A DNA stretch of 64,000 nt from the NCBI RefSeq assembly GCF_003315595.1, contig NZ_QNQU01000001.1:411105-475104 (forward strand), in the 5' to 3' direction. Below are positions 45,972 to 54,814 of the stretch, in pieces. The first letter of the stretch is position 1. Each line of letters opens with the position of its first letter. Under the pieces are notes generated by a model. It had not been told where the DNA came from and ran no database searches. It worked only from the letters and a program-made list of their open reading frames with translations. Source of the stretch: Pedobacter miscanthi (lineage in GTDB: Bacteria > Bacteroidota > Bacteroidia > Sphingobacteriales > Sphingobacteriaceae). Both the position numbers and the translations under genes were made by a program.

Positions 45972-46394
45972 CAATTCCATACCTGTCATTGGCATAAGGC
46001 TAAAAATCCTTTTACACTTTAGTAACCTGACATCAGTTTTATAGGGGTCTGAAATTCTGTCTGCATTGCGGGAAACGCCCTTGATCTGGTTACCGGCCAT
46101 CGCCTTGTAAAACCCGGACTCTATCCCCTCCAGGTTACCAATTATTAAAAAAGTTATGCGTAATTATAACAGGTAAAGAGCTTGTATACATCAAAATCCA
46201 ATGCATCACCCTACCTTACCCTTTTCCACCCTCCGGGTATTTAAATAAAAGATAGCCAAAATATCTACCGCCTAAAGCCCAACTTATACCGCAAGCCCCA
46301 AAATTCTATGGTAAAACATCAGGGTTGCCCGGGGTTGCTGGTCCAGCAACTTGACAAAGCAAAAAAAGGACATTTCTTTACAGGAAAAAAGAAA
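45972..46394. other. Intergenic region after rteC
   Basis: About 420 bp. On the minus strand a 44-codon frame (45966-46100) with protein-like content overlaps the rteC stop, but no further support is visible. The stretch from about 46100 to 46394 precedes the Crp-like gene and likely holds its promoter. Confidence 0.35.
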
Positions 46395-46970
46395 ATGGAA
46401 ACAGAATACTATTTTGCCGCATTAAGAAAATATGACCAGCTGCCGATCGGTCTTGAAGCCTATCTAACCCAGGCATTAAAAACCCGGCAGTTCAAAAAAA
46501 AACAAAAAATCACACAGAATACACCTACTGAAACCTTCCTATCCTGTATAACCAGTGGAGCAGCCAGGCTTTATTCGACCGACAGGGAGACGCACCAAGA
46601 GCAGTCCTTGGATTTTTTCTTTAAAGGGGATTTTATCCCTTTAATCTACCACACCGACCTAAACCAGAAAAAAGATCTGTCCATAGAATTCCTTGAAGAT
46701 ACCACAGCGCTGGCAATTACCGAAAAACATTATCTTTTTTTGCCCAAAATATTCCCCCAGATCCTACACCTCTACCACAACATCCAACAAAAACACTACC
46801 TCAACCAGATCGAACGGAATATCCTCAGGGAAATTCTGTCCGCACAGACACGTTACGACCAGCTACAGACACTAAGACCAGAACTGTTTAACAGGCTGTC
46901 CATTATCGATATGGCCTCCTTCCTCGGAATCCATCCCAACACCCTAAGTGCATTGAGGGGGAAAAAATAA
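46395..46970 (+). CDS. Crp/Fnr-family transcriptional regulator
   Basis: This 191-residue regulator starts METEYYFAAL. The frame extends upstream to 46308, but the Met at 46395 follows a purine-rich site and fits the family start. It has a cyclic-nucleotide-binding-like beta domain (about 30-110, AARLYSTDRETHQEQSLDFFFKGDF) and a C-terminal HTH (IDMASFLGIHPNTLSAL, 171-187). It lies upstream of the MauE-like gene on the same strand and may regulate the redox/SusCD cargo. The effector is unknown. Confidence 0.88.
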   Translation: METEYYFAALRKYDQLPIGLEAYLTQALKTRQFKKKQKITQNTPTETFLSCITSGAARLYSTDRETHQEQSLDFFFKGDFIPLIYHTDLNQKKDLSIEFLEDTTALAITEKHYLFLPKIFPQILHLYHNIQQKHYLNQIERNILREILSAQTRYDQLQTLRPELFNRLSIIDMASFLGIHPNTLSALRGKK

Positions 46971-47013
46971 AATAAATCAATAAAAACAAACAAAAAAACT
47001 GAGTAAGACCATG

Positions 47014-47040
47014 GGTATTGCCCCAAATCAGGGTAATACC
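47014..47040 (+). terminator. Hairpin after the Crp-like gene
   Basis: GGTATTGCCC (47014-47023) pairs with GGGTAATACC (47031-47040) with one G-T wobble and a 7-nt loop, 44 nt past the stop. The T content downstream is modest. It probably separates crp from the MauE-like gene. Confidence 0.55.
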
Positions 47041-47152
47041 TATTTCAGATTAGATTAAAAAATTCATTTAACGCACATTTTCTAATCCGGATATGAACCC
47101 AAAATCCCAAAGACTCTTGAGATTTACATCAGGAAACTGAAAAACAAAAAAA

Positions 47153-47596
47153 ATGAAAACATTAAAAAACAGAGACTTAGCTATTAGAATTATCACCAGC
47201 CTGCTGATCGTCCTCTGGGTATATACCGCCGGGTCAAAGCTTATGGATTTTCCAGATTTCAAAAACCAGCTGCGCCTCCAGCATTTCAGCGAAACCACCT
47301 CCAGTATCCTTATCATTGCCCTACCCCTAACCGAACTCATTACCGCAGTACTGCTCGCTACAAAATACCACAAACACGGACTAAAAATATCACTGATCCT
47401 GCTGACCATTTTCACCGGCTACATCATCCTCATATTAAGCGGCTACTACATCAAAGCACCATGCAGCTGTGGCGGTGTACTCAAGTTCCTGGGATGGCGG
47501 CTGCACCTGCTATTCAACCTATTCTTTCTCAGCATAAATATCCTGGCACTCTATCTATTCACCACAAAAGAAAGGAGGCAGGGAAAATCGGACTGA
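47153..47596 (+). CDS. MauE/DoxX-like integral membrane protein
   Basis: This 147-residue protein has four hydrophobic helices (about 10-26, 49-66, 75-93 and 114-140). The third loop carries a Cys pair, APCSCGGVLKFLGW (about 102-115). This matches the MauE family of redox-associated membrane proteins that support disulfide formation with thioredoxin-like partners. It lies upstream of a small two-cysteine exported protein, with a TlpA-like gene on the opposite strand. A role in envelope thiol chemistry is inferred. Confidence 0.85.
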   Translation: MKTLKNRDLAIRIITSLLIVLWVYTAGSKLMDFPDFKNQLRLQHFSETTSSILIIALPLTELITAVLLATKYHKHGLKISLILLTIFTGYIILILSGYYIKAPCSCGGVLKFLGWRLHLLFNLFFLSINILALYLFTTKERRQGKSD

Positions 47597-47717
47597 ACAA
47601 AACAAGTGCAGGTCAAGCAGCTTCTCCGGCACGGCAATAAAAAAAATAAACAATTACGGTGCAAGGCACCATTACCTAAATTTTTTGCCGGTTTTTCAAG
47701 AAAAACCCTCTTAAACT

Positions 47718-48098
47718 ATGAACACTTTAAAAAAAATCAGCTTTGGCGCATTCGCCTTTATTTTCGGTCTTACTTTGGTATTGACCCAGTCTGCTTTTAA
47801 ACCAGTAGGTATCCTAGCAAACCTTAAACGTTCGCCGGTAACACTCAACTATCAGAGTAGCGATTTCTCTCAAACGGAAGTTGAGAAAGAATCCAACTGG
47901 ACTACTGCCTCAAATCCAGAGACCTGTGACAATACAGATCAGGTACCATGTACAATTACCATTGATAACAGCTACGTCAGCGGCGGGGTACTTCAAAATA
48001 CCGCAGGACTCGTTGCGGCCCACAATTCTCTTACCGACACCTATTACATAGACCGTTCAGAGGATGAATTGATGGAAAAAACAAACAGAGCACAGTAA
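47718..48098 (+). CDS. Small exported two-cysteine protein (DUF6520-like)
   Basis: This 126-residue protein has a signal sequence (hydrophobic 8-24, LTQSAF). The mature part has no domain I know except a C(x8)C pair in NPETCDNTDQVPCTIT (about 68-83). This C-x-x-x-x-x-x-x-x-C segment is the kind seen in DUF6520 proteins of Bacteroidetes, which often sit beside MauE and SusC/D genes. It is 121 bp after the MauE-like gene. A disulfide between the two Cys is plausible; function is unknown. Confidence 0.65.
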   Translation: MNTLKKISFGAFAFIFGLTLVLTQSAFKPVGILANLKRSPVTLNYQSSDFSQTEVEKESNWTTASNPETCDNTDQVPCTITIDNSYVSGGVLQNTAGLVAAHNSLTDTYYIDRSEDELMEKTNRAQ

Positions 48099-48106
48099 AA
48101 TAGTGA

Positions 48107-48137
48107 CAAAGCCAGGGCCATCCGGCCCTGTGCTTTG
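48107..48137. terminator. Bidirectional terminator between convergent genes
   Basis: CAAAGC-CAGGGCC (48107-48119) pairs with GGCCCTG-GCTTTG (48124-48137) around an ATCC loop with one bulged T. It lies between the convergent small exported protein and susD and likely stops both. Confidence 0.8.
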
Positions 48138-48163
48138 AATGTTAACTAAACCTAAATTAAAAA

Positions 48164-49528
48164 TTAATTCTGCGGAATTCCCGTCAGTTCAATAATGTCA
48201 GCGGGTAAAGGAACCGCATAGAATAATGAATTGGGTTCCAAAAAATAACTGACACCATTAATCACCCGCTGAAGCCTAATCTCCTCGCCCTCTTTGTTAT
48301 ATCTTTTAAGATCTGCCCAGCGCAGCCCCCTCATCAGCAGTTCTTTCCTACGCTCGGTGCGTATTTTCCTCAATGCGTCTATTTTATTAACCGAAGTGAG
48401 AGGTGAATACGGTGCCGAAACCCTCCATCTTTTTTTCAGAAGAAAATTTAAGTCGTCCATTGCACCGCCGATATCACCTAACCAAGCCTTTGACTCGGCC
48501 CTGTTAAGATATATTTCATCAGTGGCAAAACCGCTGAAAAGTACAGATGCACTGGAGCTATAACTGCCCTTAAACTGTTGATATAGACCATTAGCCTTAA
48601 AATATGCAGTTTTCCTGAGATCATTTGGCAGATACGAATTATATAGTGCCGTATCTATCCTTGCCGAACTTGGTGCATGCAGACCAAAGCCTGTGGACAT
48701 TTCGGTGTAAAAAACTGTCTCTTTATTGAACTTTTTAAAAGGTACATTCAGGGTTAGCCCAAGCACATCAGTATCAGTATTAAAGTCCATGAGCTCAGAT
48801 TTTATCTTTAAACATTTATCGGCATAGATAAGAGCATTTTCATAATCCCTCATATATAAATAGATTCTTGAAAGCTGGGCAAAAGCGGCAGCTTTGGAAG
48901 GTCGTGTCAGCACGACCGGAATATCAGGCAGCAATGCAGAAGCCTCTTCTGCATCTCTAATCGCTTGCCCGAGGCATTCGTTAACGGTGGATCTGACCGA
49001 GCGGATATTGAAGTCTGAACTCAGCCTGATTACCACCCCAGGTTCATTCCCAGAGGTAGCGGAGTTAAACCCGAGTCCATACTGCGCAGTAAGCAAATAA
49101 AGATAATAGCTCCTAAAAAAAAGTGAAGAGCCTTTTACATTGTCCCATTCCACCGCATTTTTGTTATTTCTCCCCAACTTATCCAGGAGCTCAAGACTTA
49201 GGTTAGCGTTATAAATGGGCAGATAGCCATTCGACCAGTCGTTTGGAAACTGGTAATCAAACTTTTTCCACACGTAGATATCCCTGACCGATTGGTTCAG
49301 TGTACCTATCGTCGGAAGAAAAAAGTCTCCTCCAACGGCTTCTGCGTAAGAAGGCGTTCTACCATTGTTCATCTGACCAACATCATCCAAAATTCCCTGG
49401 ATTTCATTAAGCTTGCCTGGAATTAAAAGTTTCGAATCTGACTTTATGTCCAGATATTTTTCGCAACCCATAAATGACATTACGATGCCGGTACATACCA
49501 GCAATAACATAAAATTGTTGACTTTCAT
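48164..49528 (-). CDS. SusD/RagB-family lipoprotein
   Basis: This 454-residue lipoprotein starts with a signal peptide and the lipobox MSFMGCEKYLDIK (Cys about 22). It includes TPR-like repeats (KAAAFAQLSRIYLYMRDYENAL, about 211-231) and ends with the family block KIRTERRKELLMRGLRWADLKR followed by PLPADIIELTGIPQN. It is the substrate-binding partner of the SusC directly upstream (21 bp gap). The ligand is unknown; the thiol-related neighbours suggest peptides or metal complexes only weakly. Confidence 0.93.
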   Translation of the reverse strand: MKVNNFMLLLVCTGIVMSFMGCEKYLDIKSDSKLLIPGKLNEIQGILDDVGQMNNGRTPSYAEAVGGDFFLPTIGTLNQSVRDIYVWKKFDYQFPNDWSNGYLPIYNANLSLELLDKLGRNNKNAVEWDNVKGSSLFFRSYYLYLLTAQYGLGFNSATSGNEPGVVIRLSSDFNIRSVRSTVNECLGQAIRDAEEASALLPDIPVVLTRPSKAAAFAQLSRIYLYMRDYENALIYADKCLKIKSELMDFNTDTDVLGLTLNVPFKKFNKETVFYTEMSTGFGLHAPSSARIDTALYNSYLPNDLRKTAYFKANGLYQQFKGSYSSSASVLFSGFATDEIYLNRAESKAWLGDIGGAMDDLNFLLKKRWRVSAPYSPLTSVNKIDALRKIRTERRKELLMRGLRWADLKRYNKEGEEIRLQRVINGVSYFLEPNSLFYAVPLPADIIELTGIPQN

Positions 49529-49549
49529 AATCTTTGATTTTCACCTCAT

Positions 49550-52500
49550 TTAAAAACTTCCCTTAATCCCAATTGTGTACCCCTTAGTCTGCGTAACCTG
49601 ATCCAAATAATCTGGATCAAGCCCAAATTTGTTCGCCTTCCACAAGAGGCCCAGGTTTGCCGCATTGGCAAATACATCAAGCGTCCTGAAAGGTATCCTC
49701 CATTTTTCGGCATTGAGGTGGTAACTAAAATTCACGTAATCCAAGCGTATATTGTCCCCGGCAATGACATTAACCTCTGCGCTCGAGTAAAAACTATCCC
49801 GCTGCGAATTTTGTGGATATACAAAAGATGGAACCGTGGTAACTACCTCATCCCCCGAACGCTGCCACCTCAAATAATAATCAGGATGCAACAATCCCGA
49901 GCCGATAGCTTCCGAAGAACTGAAAGACCGCTTTTTCACAAAATATCCAAATCTGTAACTGATATTAAAAGAAAGCGTGAAATTGCGGAAGCTTAACGAA
50001 TTGATCAGCGAGCCGAAAGATGTAGGACTTGCAGGCCCTATGTATTCTATATTTGCAGCATTCAGACGTCCTTCTGCTGCGATAGCCGTATAATCGGTAC
50101 TCAGGTTTCCCTTGAGATAACCCATAGGATTGCCAGCACCATCAAGACCGCCCCATCTGTAGGCCGAAATCGAATAAAGCGGCAGCCCCACTACAGGCGT
50201 TATTGAAGATCCCCCGCCAAGCAGTGCCGAAAGGCTGTTATTGGTTGAATAATACTTTACCGTTTTACTTTTGTTCAAACTAAAATACAGGTCGCTTGAC
50301 CAATTGAAACCATCCCCAAGAATATTTTTGCTATGTAACTCTGCATCCAGCCCCTTTCCTTCCATGTCCGCTACGTTTCTGGTAAGCTCAGCAGATGCTC
50401 CCCAAGCGGTGTAATCGTAAAGGTAAGAGCCATAAAGATCCGAACCGTGCTTGCGGTAATAGGCAATGCTACCCCTCACCCTGTCTCCCCGAAGGCCAAA
50501 GTCCACCTTAAGATTGACCTGGGATAGTTGCTCCCAACGTAAATCAGGGTTATTAATCCTCGATATCCTCACAAATGGAAGGGTGGACGCAGAATTTGAC
50601 CCCATTGCTCCAGTGGCATAAGCGGTTTTGGAGAGATCCACATTCCCACTCTTGCCATACGTTAGCGTAAGCCGGAGCACAGGTAGCCAGGACAGATTAT
50701 AAAAGGGTTCCTGTGATAAAGACCAGCCAAGACCAGCAGACCATAATGGCTTCCATTTATCGTTCGTATTGGCACCGAAAACATTTGAACCATCTCTTCT
50801 GATACTTCCAGAAAGCCTATATCTGCCCCTATAACTGTATGAACCGTTGCCATAAAAACTGATAAAGCGGTTTTGTGTACTTACCAAATTCATGCCTCCC
50901 GGTATAGGAGATGAAATTCCAGTAATAAAATTGGGATAGCTACCCGTAAAATCAACCGCCTGGTAGATCAATGGATCATCCTGATAACCATATAACACAT
51001 TGCCACTACCTTCTAACCTGGCCTCGCGTATTTCTGCGCCGGCAAGAAAACCTATCGAAGACACCCCAATGTTTTTATCCAGGTTAACCTGTAGCCTGGC
51101 TGTAGAAGAAGAAACTTCCTGACGATCTGTGTTCAGACTGCCCCCATTTGGTATAACATATCTGATCACTCCAGTGGCCCTATTGAGTTGGCTGAAGGAA
51201 TTTACAAGGTTCCTGGAAGCAAAACTCTCCCCGTCCGAAACCTGAATATTGGTCAAATCCTGTTTCTGGCGCTGATAACTTGCCTCCAAATTAAGAAAAT
51301 CCAAAAGCTTATAGCGCAGGCTACCAAATCCAAGCAGTTCTTGCCTGTTAAAAGAAGAACGTGCATGTTTGTATTCCTCTGTAGGGTAATAGTTCCAATC
51401 AAGCAACTTTCCCGTTCCCGCAGTATCTGTATAATTGGCCCTAAATTCCCGGGCCCAGGGAAGTGGATTTCCGGCCGCATCCCGTAGTAGAGAATAGCCC
51501 TGCCTACTACCAACAAGTACCGATCCATAAGCCGGACGTCCCGAACTACCTGAAGAAAAGGACAAACTAATCGATGTAGATAGGGTAAGCCTTGGATTAA
51601 TTAGCGTTTCCTGAGCATATCTCAGATTGTACCTACGCGAACCAGCAAAACTCTGATCATACCCCCTATCGATGGCGGCAGTGACCGATTGCGAATTTTT
51701 TGCGGTTCCAGACCTGATACTTACACTGTATTGCTGTAGGAGCCCATGAGAATAAAACTCCTTCAGCCATTCCTGTTTAAGATCAGTTGATCTGAACGCC
51801 TCAAGTCCCTCCTCGAGCTGGGCCGCAGTAATTTGCCCTTTCCGCCTTGACAAAAACAGCTCAACTCCAGGTGAAAGTGCGGAATAACCATTAACTATTC
51901 TTGCATCAAAATAACCCTTATCAAAAAGAAAACGCTCAACATCCAGAACATCCGCAGTTGCAGCCTGTTTAAAACCATCCAGATCCGGCAAACTGCGGAC
52001 AGTAACATTCGCATTAAAGGAAATACTAAGCGACTGGTTCATCCTTGCTTTTTTTGAACTGATCACAATGACCCCGTTTCCAGCTCTTGCACCCCAGATC
52101 GATGAAGCCGACGCATCCTTAAGGATAGACACACTCTCAATATCAAACGGATTGATATTATTGATATCCCCTTCATAAATAAAACCGTCCAAGACAATTA
52201 GCGGATCAAGCGGACCATTTATTGTACCAAGCCCCCTCACAGATATACCCGTTTTGTTCTGCGGGTTTGAATTGGATTTCCCCACATTCAACAATAAACC
52301 AGAACTCTGCCCTAAAAGCCTGTCAAGAATATTTGTACCCGTCCTTGCACCAAGCATCTTAGCGTCGATTACCGAAACCGTCCCATTGGTTTCATTCGGT
52401 TTAACCTTTTGATAACCCGTACTGATCTCCACCTGCTCCAGCTCCTTGACCTGCTGAATCATCCGTACAACTATTGGAGCTGAAAGGTCACTCTCCTTTC

Positions 52501-52810
52501 TCAATATCCGCATTGCCGGATAAAGGTCCACCCTTGAAAACCTCAGCGTCTCTGGAAAAGCCCTGACCACCCATCTGAAATTACCAATCGAATCAGTCCC
52601 TGCGGAACCATAATTCTTCGACCTGACATAAACCTGATTGGGAAGCCCATCCGGGACAATCACCTTTCCGGTAATTTTAATCGGGACCTTAAGCTTCTGC
52701 CCGAATACGGGAGAATCGAAAAAAGCCAAAAAGCATAAAAGAACCAAAAAAGACCACGCGCTACAAACACGCCCCCCAAGAAGACATCGTTCATTATTAC
52801 AACCTCCCAT
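49550..52810 (-). CDS. SusC/RagA-family TonB-linked outer-membrane protein (no STN domain)
   Basis: This 1086-residue protein has a signal sequence (about 18-37) and a short carboxypeptidase-regulatory-like region (ITGKVIVPDGLPNQVYV). The plug contains ARTGTNILDRLLGQSSGLLL, GISVRGLGTINGPLDPLIVLDGF and ASSIWGARAGNGVIVIS. A long beta-barrel follows and ends with IGIKGSF. It lacks the STN signalling domain, so no FecR/sigma partner is expected. It starts 1 bp after the TlpA stop, so the operon order is tlpA-susC-susD. Confidence 0.93.
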   Translation of the reverse strand: MGGCNNERCLLGGRVCSAWSFLVLLCFLAFFDSPVFGQKLKVPIKITGKVIVPDGLPNQVYVRSKNYGSAGTDSIGNFRWVVRAFPETLRFSRVDLYPAMRILRKESDLSAPIVVRMIQQVKELEQVEISTGYQKVKPNETNGTVSVIDAKMLGARTGTNILDRLLGQSSGLLLNVGKSNSNPQNKTGISVRGLGTINGPLDPLIVLDGFIYEGDINNINPFDIESVSILKDASASSIWGARAGNGVIVISSKKARMNQSLSISFNANVTVRSLPDLDGFKQAATADVLDVERFLFDKGYFDARIVNGYSALSPGVELFLSRRKGQITAAQLEEGLEAFRSTDLKQEWLKEFYSHGLLQQYSVSIRSGTAKNSQSVTAAIDRGYDQSFAGSRRYNLRYAQETLINPRLTLSTSISLSFSSGSSGRPAYGSVLVGSRQGYSLLRDAAGNPLPWAREFRANYTDTAGTGKLLDWNYYPTEEYKHARSSFNRQELLGFGSLRYKLLDFLNLEASYQRQKQDLTNIQVSDGESFASRNLVNSFSQLNRATGVIRYVIPNGGSLNTDRQEVSSSTARLQVNLDKNIGVSSIGFLAGAEIREARLEGSGNVLYGYQDDPLIYQAVDFTGSYPNFITGISSPIPGGMNLVSTQNRFISFYGNGSYSYRGRYRLSGSIRRDGSNVFGANTNDKWKPLWSAGLGWSLSQEPFYNLSWLPVLRLTLTYGKSGNVDLSKTAYATGAMGSNSASTLPFVRISRINNPDLRWEQLSQVNLKVDFGLRGDRVRGSIAYYRKHGSDLYGSYLYDYTAWGASAELTRNVADMEGKGLDAELHSKNILGDGFNWSSDLYFSLNKSKTVKYYSTNNSLSALLGGGSSITPVVGLPLYSISAYRWGGLDGAGNPMGYLKGNLSTDYTAIAAEGRLNAANIEYIGPASPTSFGSLINSLSFRNFTLSFNISYRFGYFVKKRSFSSSEAIGSGLLHPDYYLRWQRSGDEVVTTVPSFVYPQNSQRDSFYSSAEVNVIAGDNIRLDYVNFSYHLNAEKWRIPFRTLDVFANAANLGLLWKANKFGLDPDYLDQVTQTKGYTIGIKGSF

Positions 52811-52811
52811 A

Positions 52812-53387
52812 TTAAAACTCCTTCCGTTTTAAATTCAGCTCAAGCCCCGCAAAAAAGCGCTCAAAATTAGCCCCCGTAAAATGCGTACCGTCCGTAATCG
52901 CCATCACGCGGCGATCCGCCCCGATCCAAACATAATGCGGAAAACTCCTGTGCGGAAAAAGGATAGGCGTAAAACCCTTGTCCCAGATCATTGGCATTGA
53001 AAATACCTGCCCAGCCCGCTCATGCTTCTGAACGAAGGCAGTCGTATTCTCCAGCGTATCCACCGTAGAATCATCCACAAGCAAAATCTGCAGATACTTA
53101 TCATATTTCTTCTGCAGTTCATCCATCTTTGGAAAACTGCTGATACAGGCCCCACACCAGGTTCCCCAAAAATCCAGGATCACCGCCTTACCTTTAAAAG
53201 AAGACAGAGAAAGTGGCTTCTTCTCCCCGTTCAGCACATGCATAAACAGCAGATCCGGAACCTTCTCCCCAATCCTGAGCGCAACCTTCCCATAGGGATT
53301 AGTAACACCAGCACCACCCGACTGCCCAAAGCCCCTAAAAAAAAGGCAAAGCACAGCCACAGCGATAAAAAATATCGTTTTTTTCAT
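52812..53387 (-). CDS. TlpA-family thiol-disulfide oxidoreductase
   Basis: This 191-residue protein has a signal peptide ending near GFGQ (19-22). The redoxin fold has KVPDLLFMHVLNGEKKPLSL and the active site LDFWGTWCGACISSFPKM with Cys78 and Cys81 (CGAC). A cis-Pro-like loop PHRSFPHYVWIGADRRVM lies further on. It leads the tlpA-susC-susD operon. With MauE and the two-cysteine peptide across the operon boundary it forms an apparent redox-linked cargo cluster. Confidence 0.9.
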   Translation of the reverse strand: MKKTIFFIAVAVLCLFFRGFGQSGGAGVTNPYGKVALRIGEKVPDLLFMHVLNGEKKPLSLSSFKGKAVILDFWGTWCGACISSFPKMDELQKKYDKYLQILLVDDSTVDTLENTTAFVQKHERAGQVFSMPMIWDKGFTPILFPHRSFPHYVWIGADRRVMAITDGTHFTGANFERFFAGLELNLKRKEF

Positions 53388-54314
53388 AATAAAATCTCAG
53401 TTAGTTGATAAAAGCCCCCCAGAACCCCGGACAGCAAAAAAAAGAAAAAAGAAAGCCCACAAGCACCCCAGAACCAATAACGTGATATTAAAAGGGAAAG
53501 CATCTCCTATGGGCCCCGAAGGCTCAAACAGGATTCTTCGGCTTCAAAGCATAAAGCCAGTCAAAAGCAAAAAACACAAACAGGCTCATACACTAAATGG
53601 TTAATTACAAAAAAGAAAAAACTAAAAACTAAAAAACACACAAAAGCCAGCCCATCGCATAAAACATGCGCAGCTACGTGAAACCGTATTGGTAATTAGA
53701 AAAAAGATACCTACCTTGGGATTGCGAAAAACCATAGTAATGCACCCTTGCCTAAAAAGCAATAAAGGGCTGGCATCAAGCTAAATTAACCCATCGGGAA
53801 TCAGTGCGCTCTCTCACACCAACCCCCAAAACAACAGGGCTTTTTTACGCTTGAAATTCCAGCACCTGCACTACGATGGAGAACAGATAACGTTCTTTAA
53901 CAAGAGTTTAATGGAATAACATAATACCACTTCCAGGAAGTGACACGATTTGATGGCGTTTAATTCTTTCGTTTTCATAAACGTTTAATTTTATGTAAAA
54001 CGATGTACCCACATGCCAATGAAAGGAGCCAGATTGGCAAGAAACCAATAGGCCGAACTTCAATGCTTTTGGCAGAGGTACCGTCAAGAACCATTCAGAT
54101 AAATCTGAAATTCCACAAAAGACTAACATGAAGTCCGCCCTATTGATTAAGATATCGCGAAGATAGCAAATTCAATAGATTCGGCGAACTCACGATCGGC
54201 TCATGTGAAAGTTTGACGGTTTTCTGCCATGAGTGACATCGTTAGAAGCAGGTTACCCAACTCAATTTGTCGCTATAATTAACTAATACGAAGATAAGTA
54301 TAATTTTAACACCA
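53388..54314. other. Long intergenic region before the defence island
   Basis: About 930 bp. The first 300 bp are A-rich and low in complexity (53401-53660), likely containing the tlpA-susC-susD promoter on the minus strand. The rest (53661-54314) shows no conserved gene, only short spurious frames. The XRE operator begins at 54315. Confidence 0.45.
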
Positions 54315-54332
54315 ACCAACATGTTGGTTGAA
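54315..54332. promoter_or_regulatory. Perfect 18-bp palindrome, likely operator of the XRE gene
   Basis: CAACCAACATGTTGGTTG is an exact 18-bp palindrome 11 bp before the XRE gene's ATG. A dimeric HTH regulator binding its own leader is the simplest reading, as in restriction-controller proteins. Its placement would block initiation or translation. Confidence 0.75.
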
Positions 54333-54343
54333 TTTTTATTAAA

Positions 54344-54703
54344 ATGGAAACAAAAATAATCTCTGAGATAGACTACCTACTTATAGAAGAGGTTAAAGCA
54401 ATAAGAATAAAGCAAGGTCTGTCAAAGGCGCAACTTAGTGCAAAATTAAAATTAGCTAGAAGTTTTGTTGGCAAGGTCGAAGACCTTAGTCAGAGAGATA
54501 AATATAGCATCAGACATCTCCCAATATTGGTTCAAGCTTTGAAATTAAAATCAATATGCCAACTTTTCCCTAAAGTGCCTTCCCGAGATATGATAGAAAT
54601 AACTTATCAGAAAATTCCGAAGCTGAATAAAGATGGTAGTCAGAGTAAGCAGTTCGAGGAAAAAATAATCCAGATAGTTCCAATAAATAAAGGTATAGAG
54701 TAA
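54344..54703 (+). CDS. XRE-family helix-turn-helix regulator
   Basis: This 119-residue protein has an XRE/Cro-C1 HTH in residues 15-60 (EEVKAIRIKQGLSKAQLSAKL, then ARSFVGKVEDLSQRDKYSIRHL). A short C-terminal extension follows, with DMIEITYQKIPKL. It converges on the ATPase gene (stop at 54815). A perfect palindrome before its start suggests autoregulation. It may control the adjacent ATPase/DUF262 and HsdR genes, in the manner of restriction-modification controller proteins; that link is inference. Confidence 0.85.
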   Translation: METKIISEIDYLLIEEVKAIRIKQGLSKAQLSAKLKLARSFVGKVEDLSQRDKYSIRHLPILVQALKLKSICQLFPKVPSRDMIEITYQKIPKLNKDGSQSKQFEEKIIQIVPINKGIE

Positions 54704-54814
54704 GGGGAAGTATTACTATCTCAAAATGGATCTAAAGTCAGTAAGAAACACAAAGCCATTGCTAAAAGTATAATGAAATTATACAATTTATAGGTCAATG
54801 CTAAATCAAAGCCG

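Noticed and set aside
45966..46100. A 44-codon minus-strand frame overlapping the rteC stop, starting M-A-G-N-Q
   Set aside because: Protein-like composition only, with no ribosome site, motif or coupling. Recorded as a note in the gap entry but not called as a gene.
53022..53408. A 128-codon plus-strand frame
   Set aside because: Antisense to the TlpA gene with the CGAC active site.
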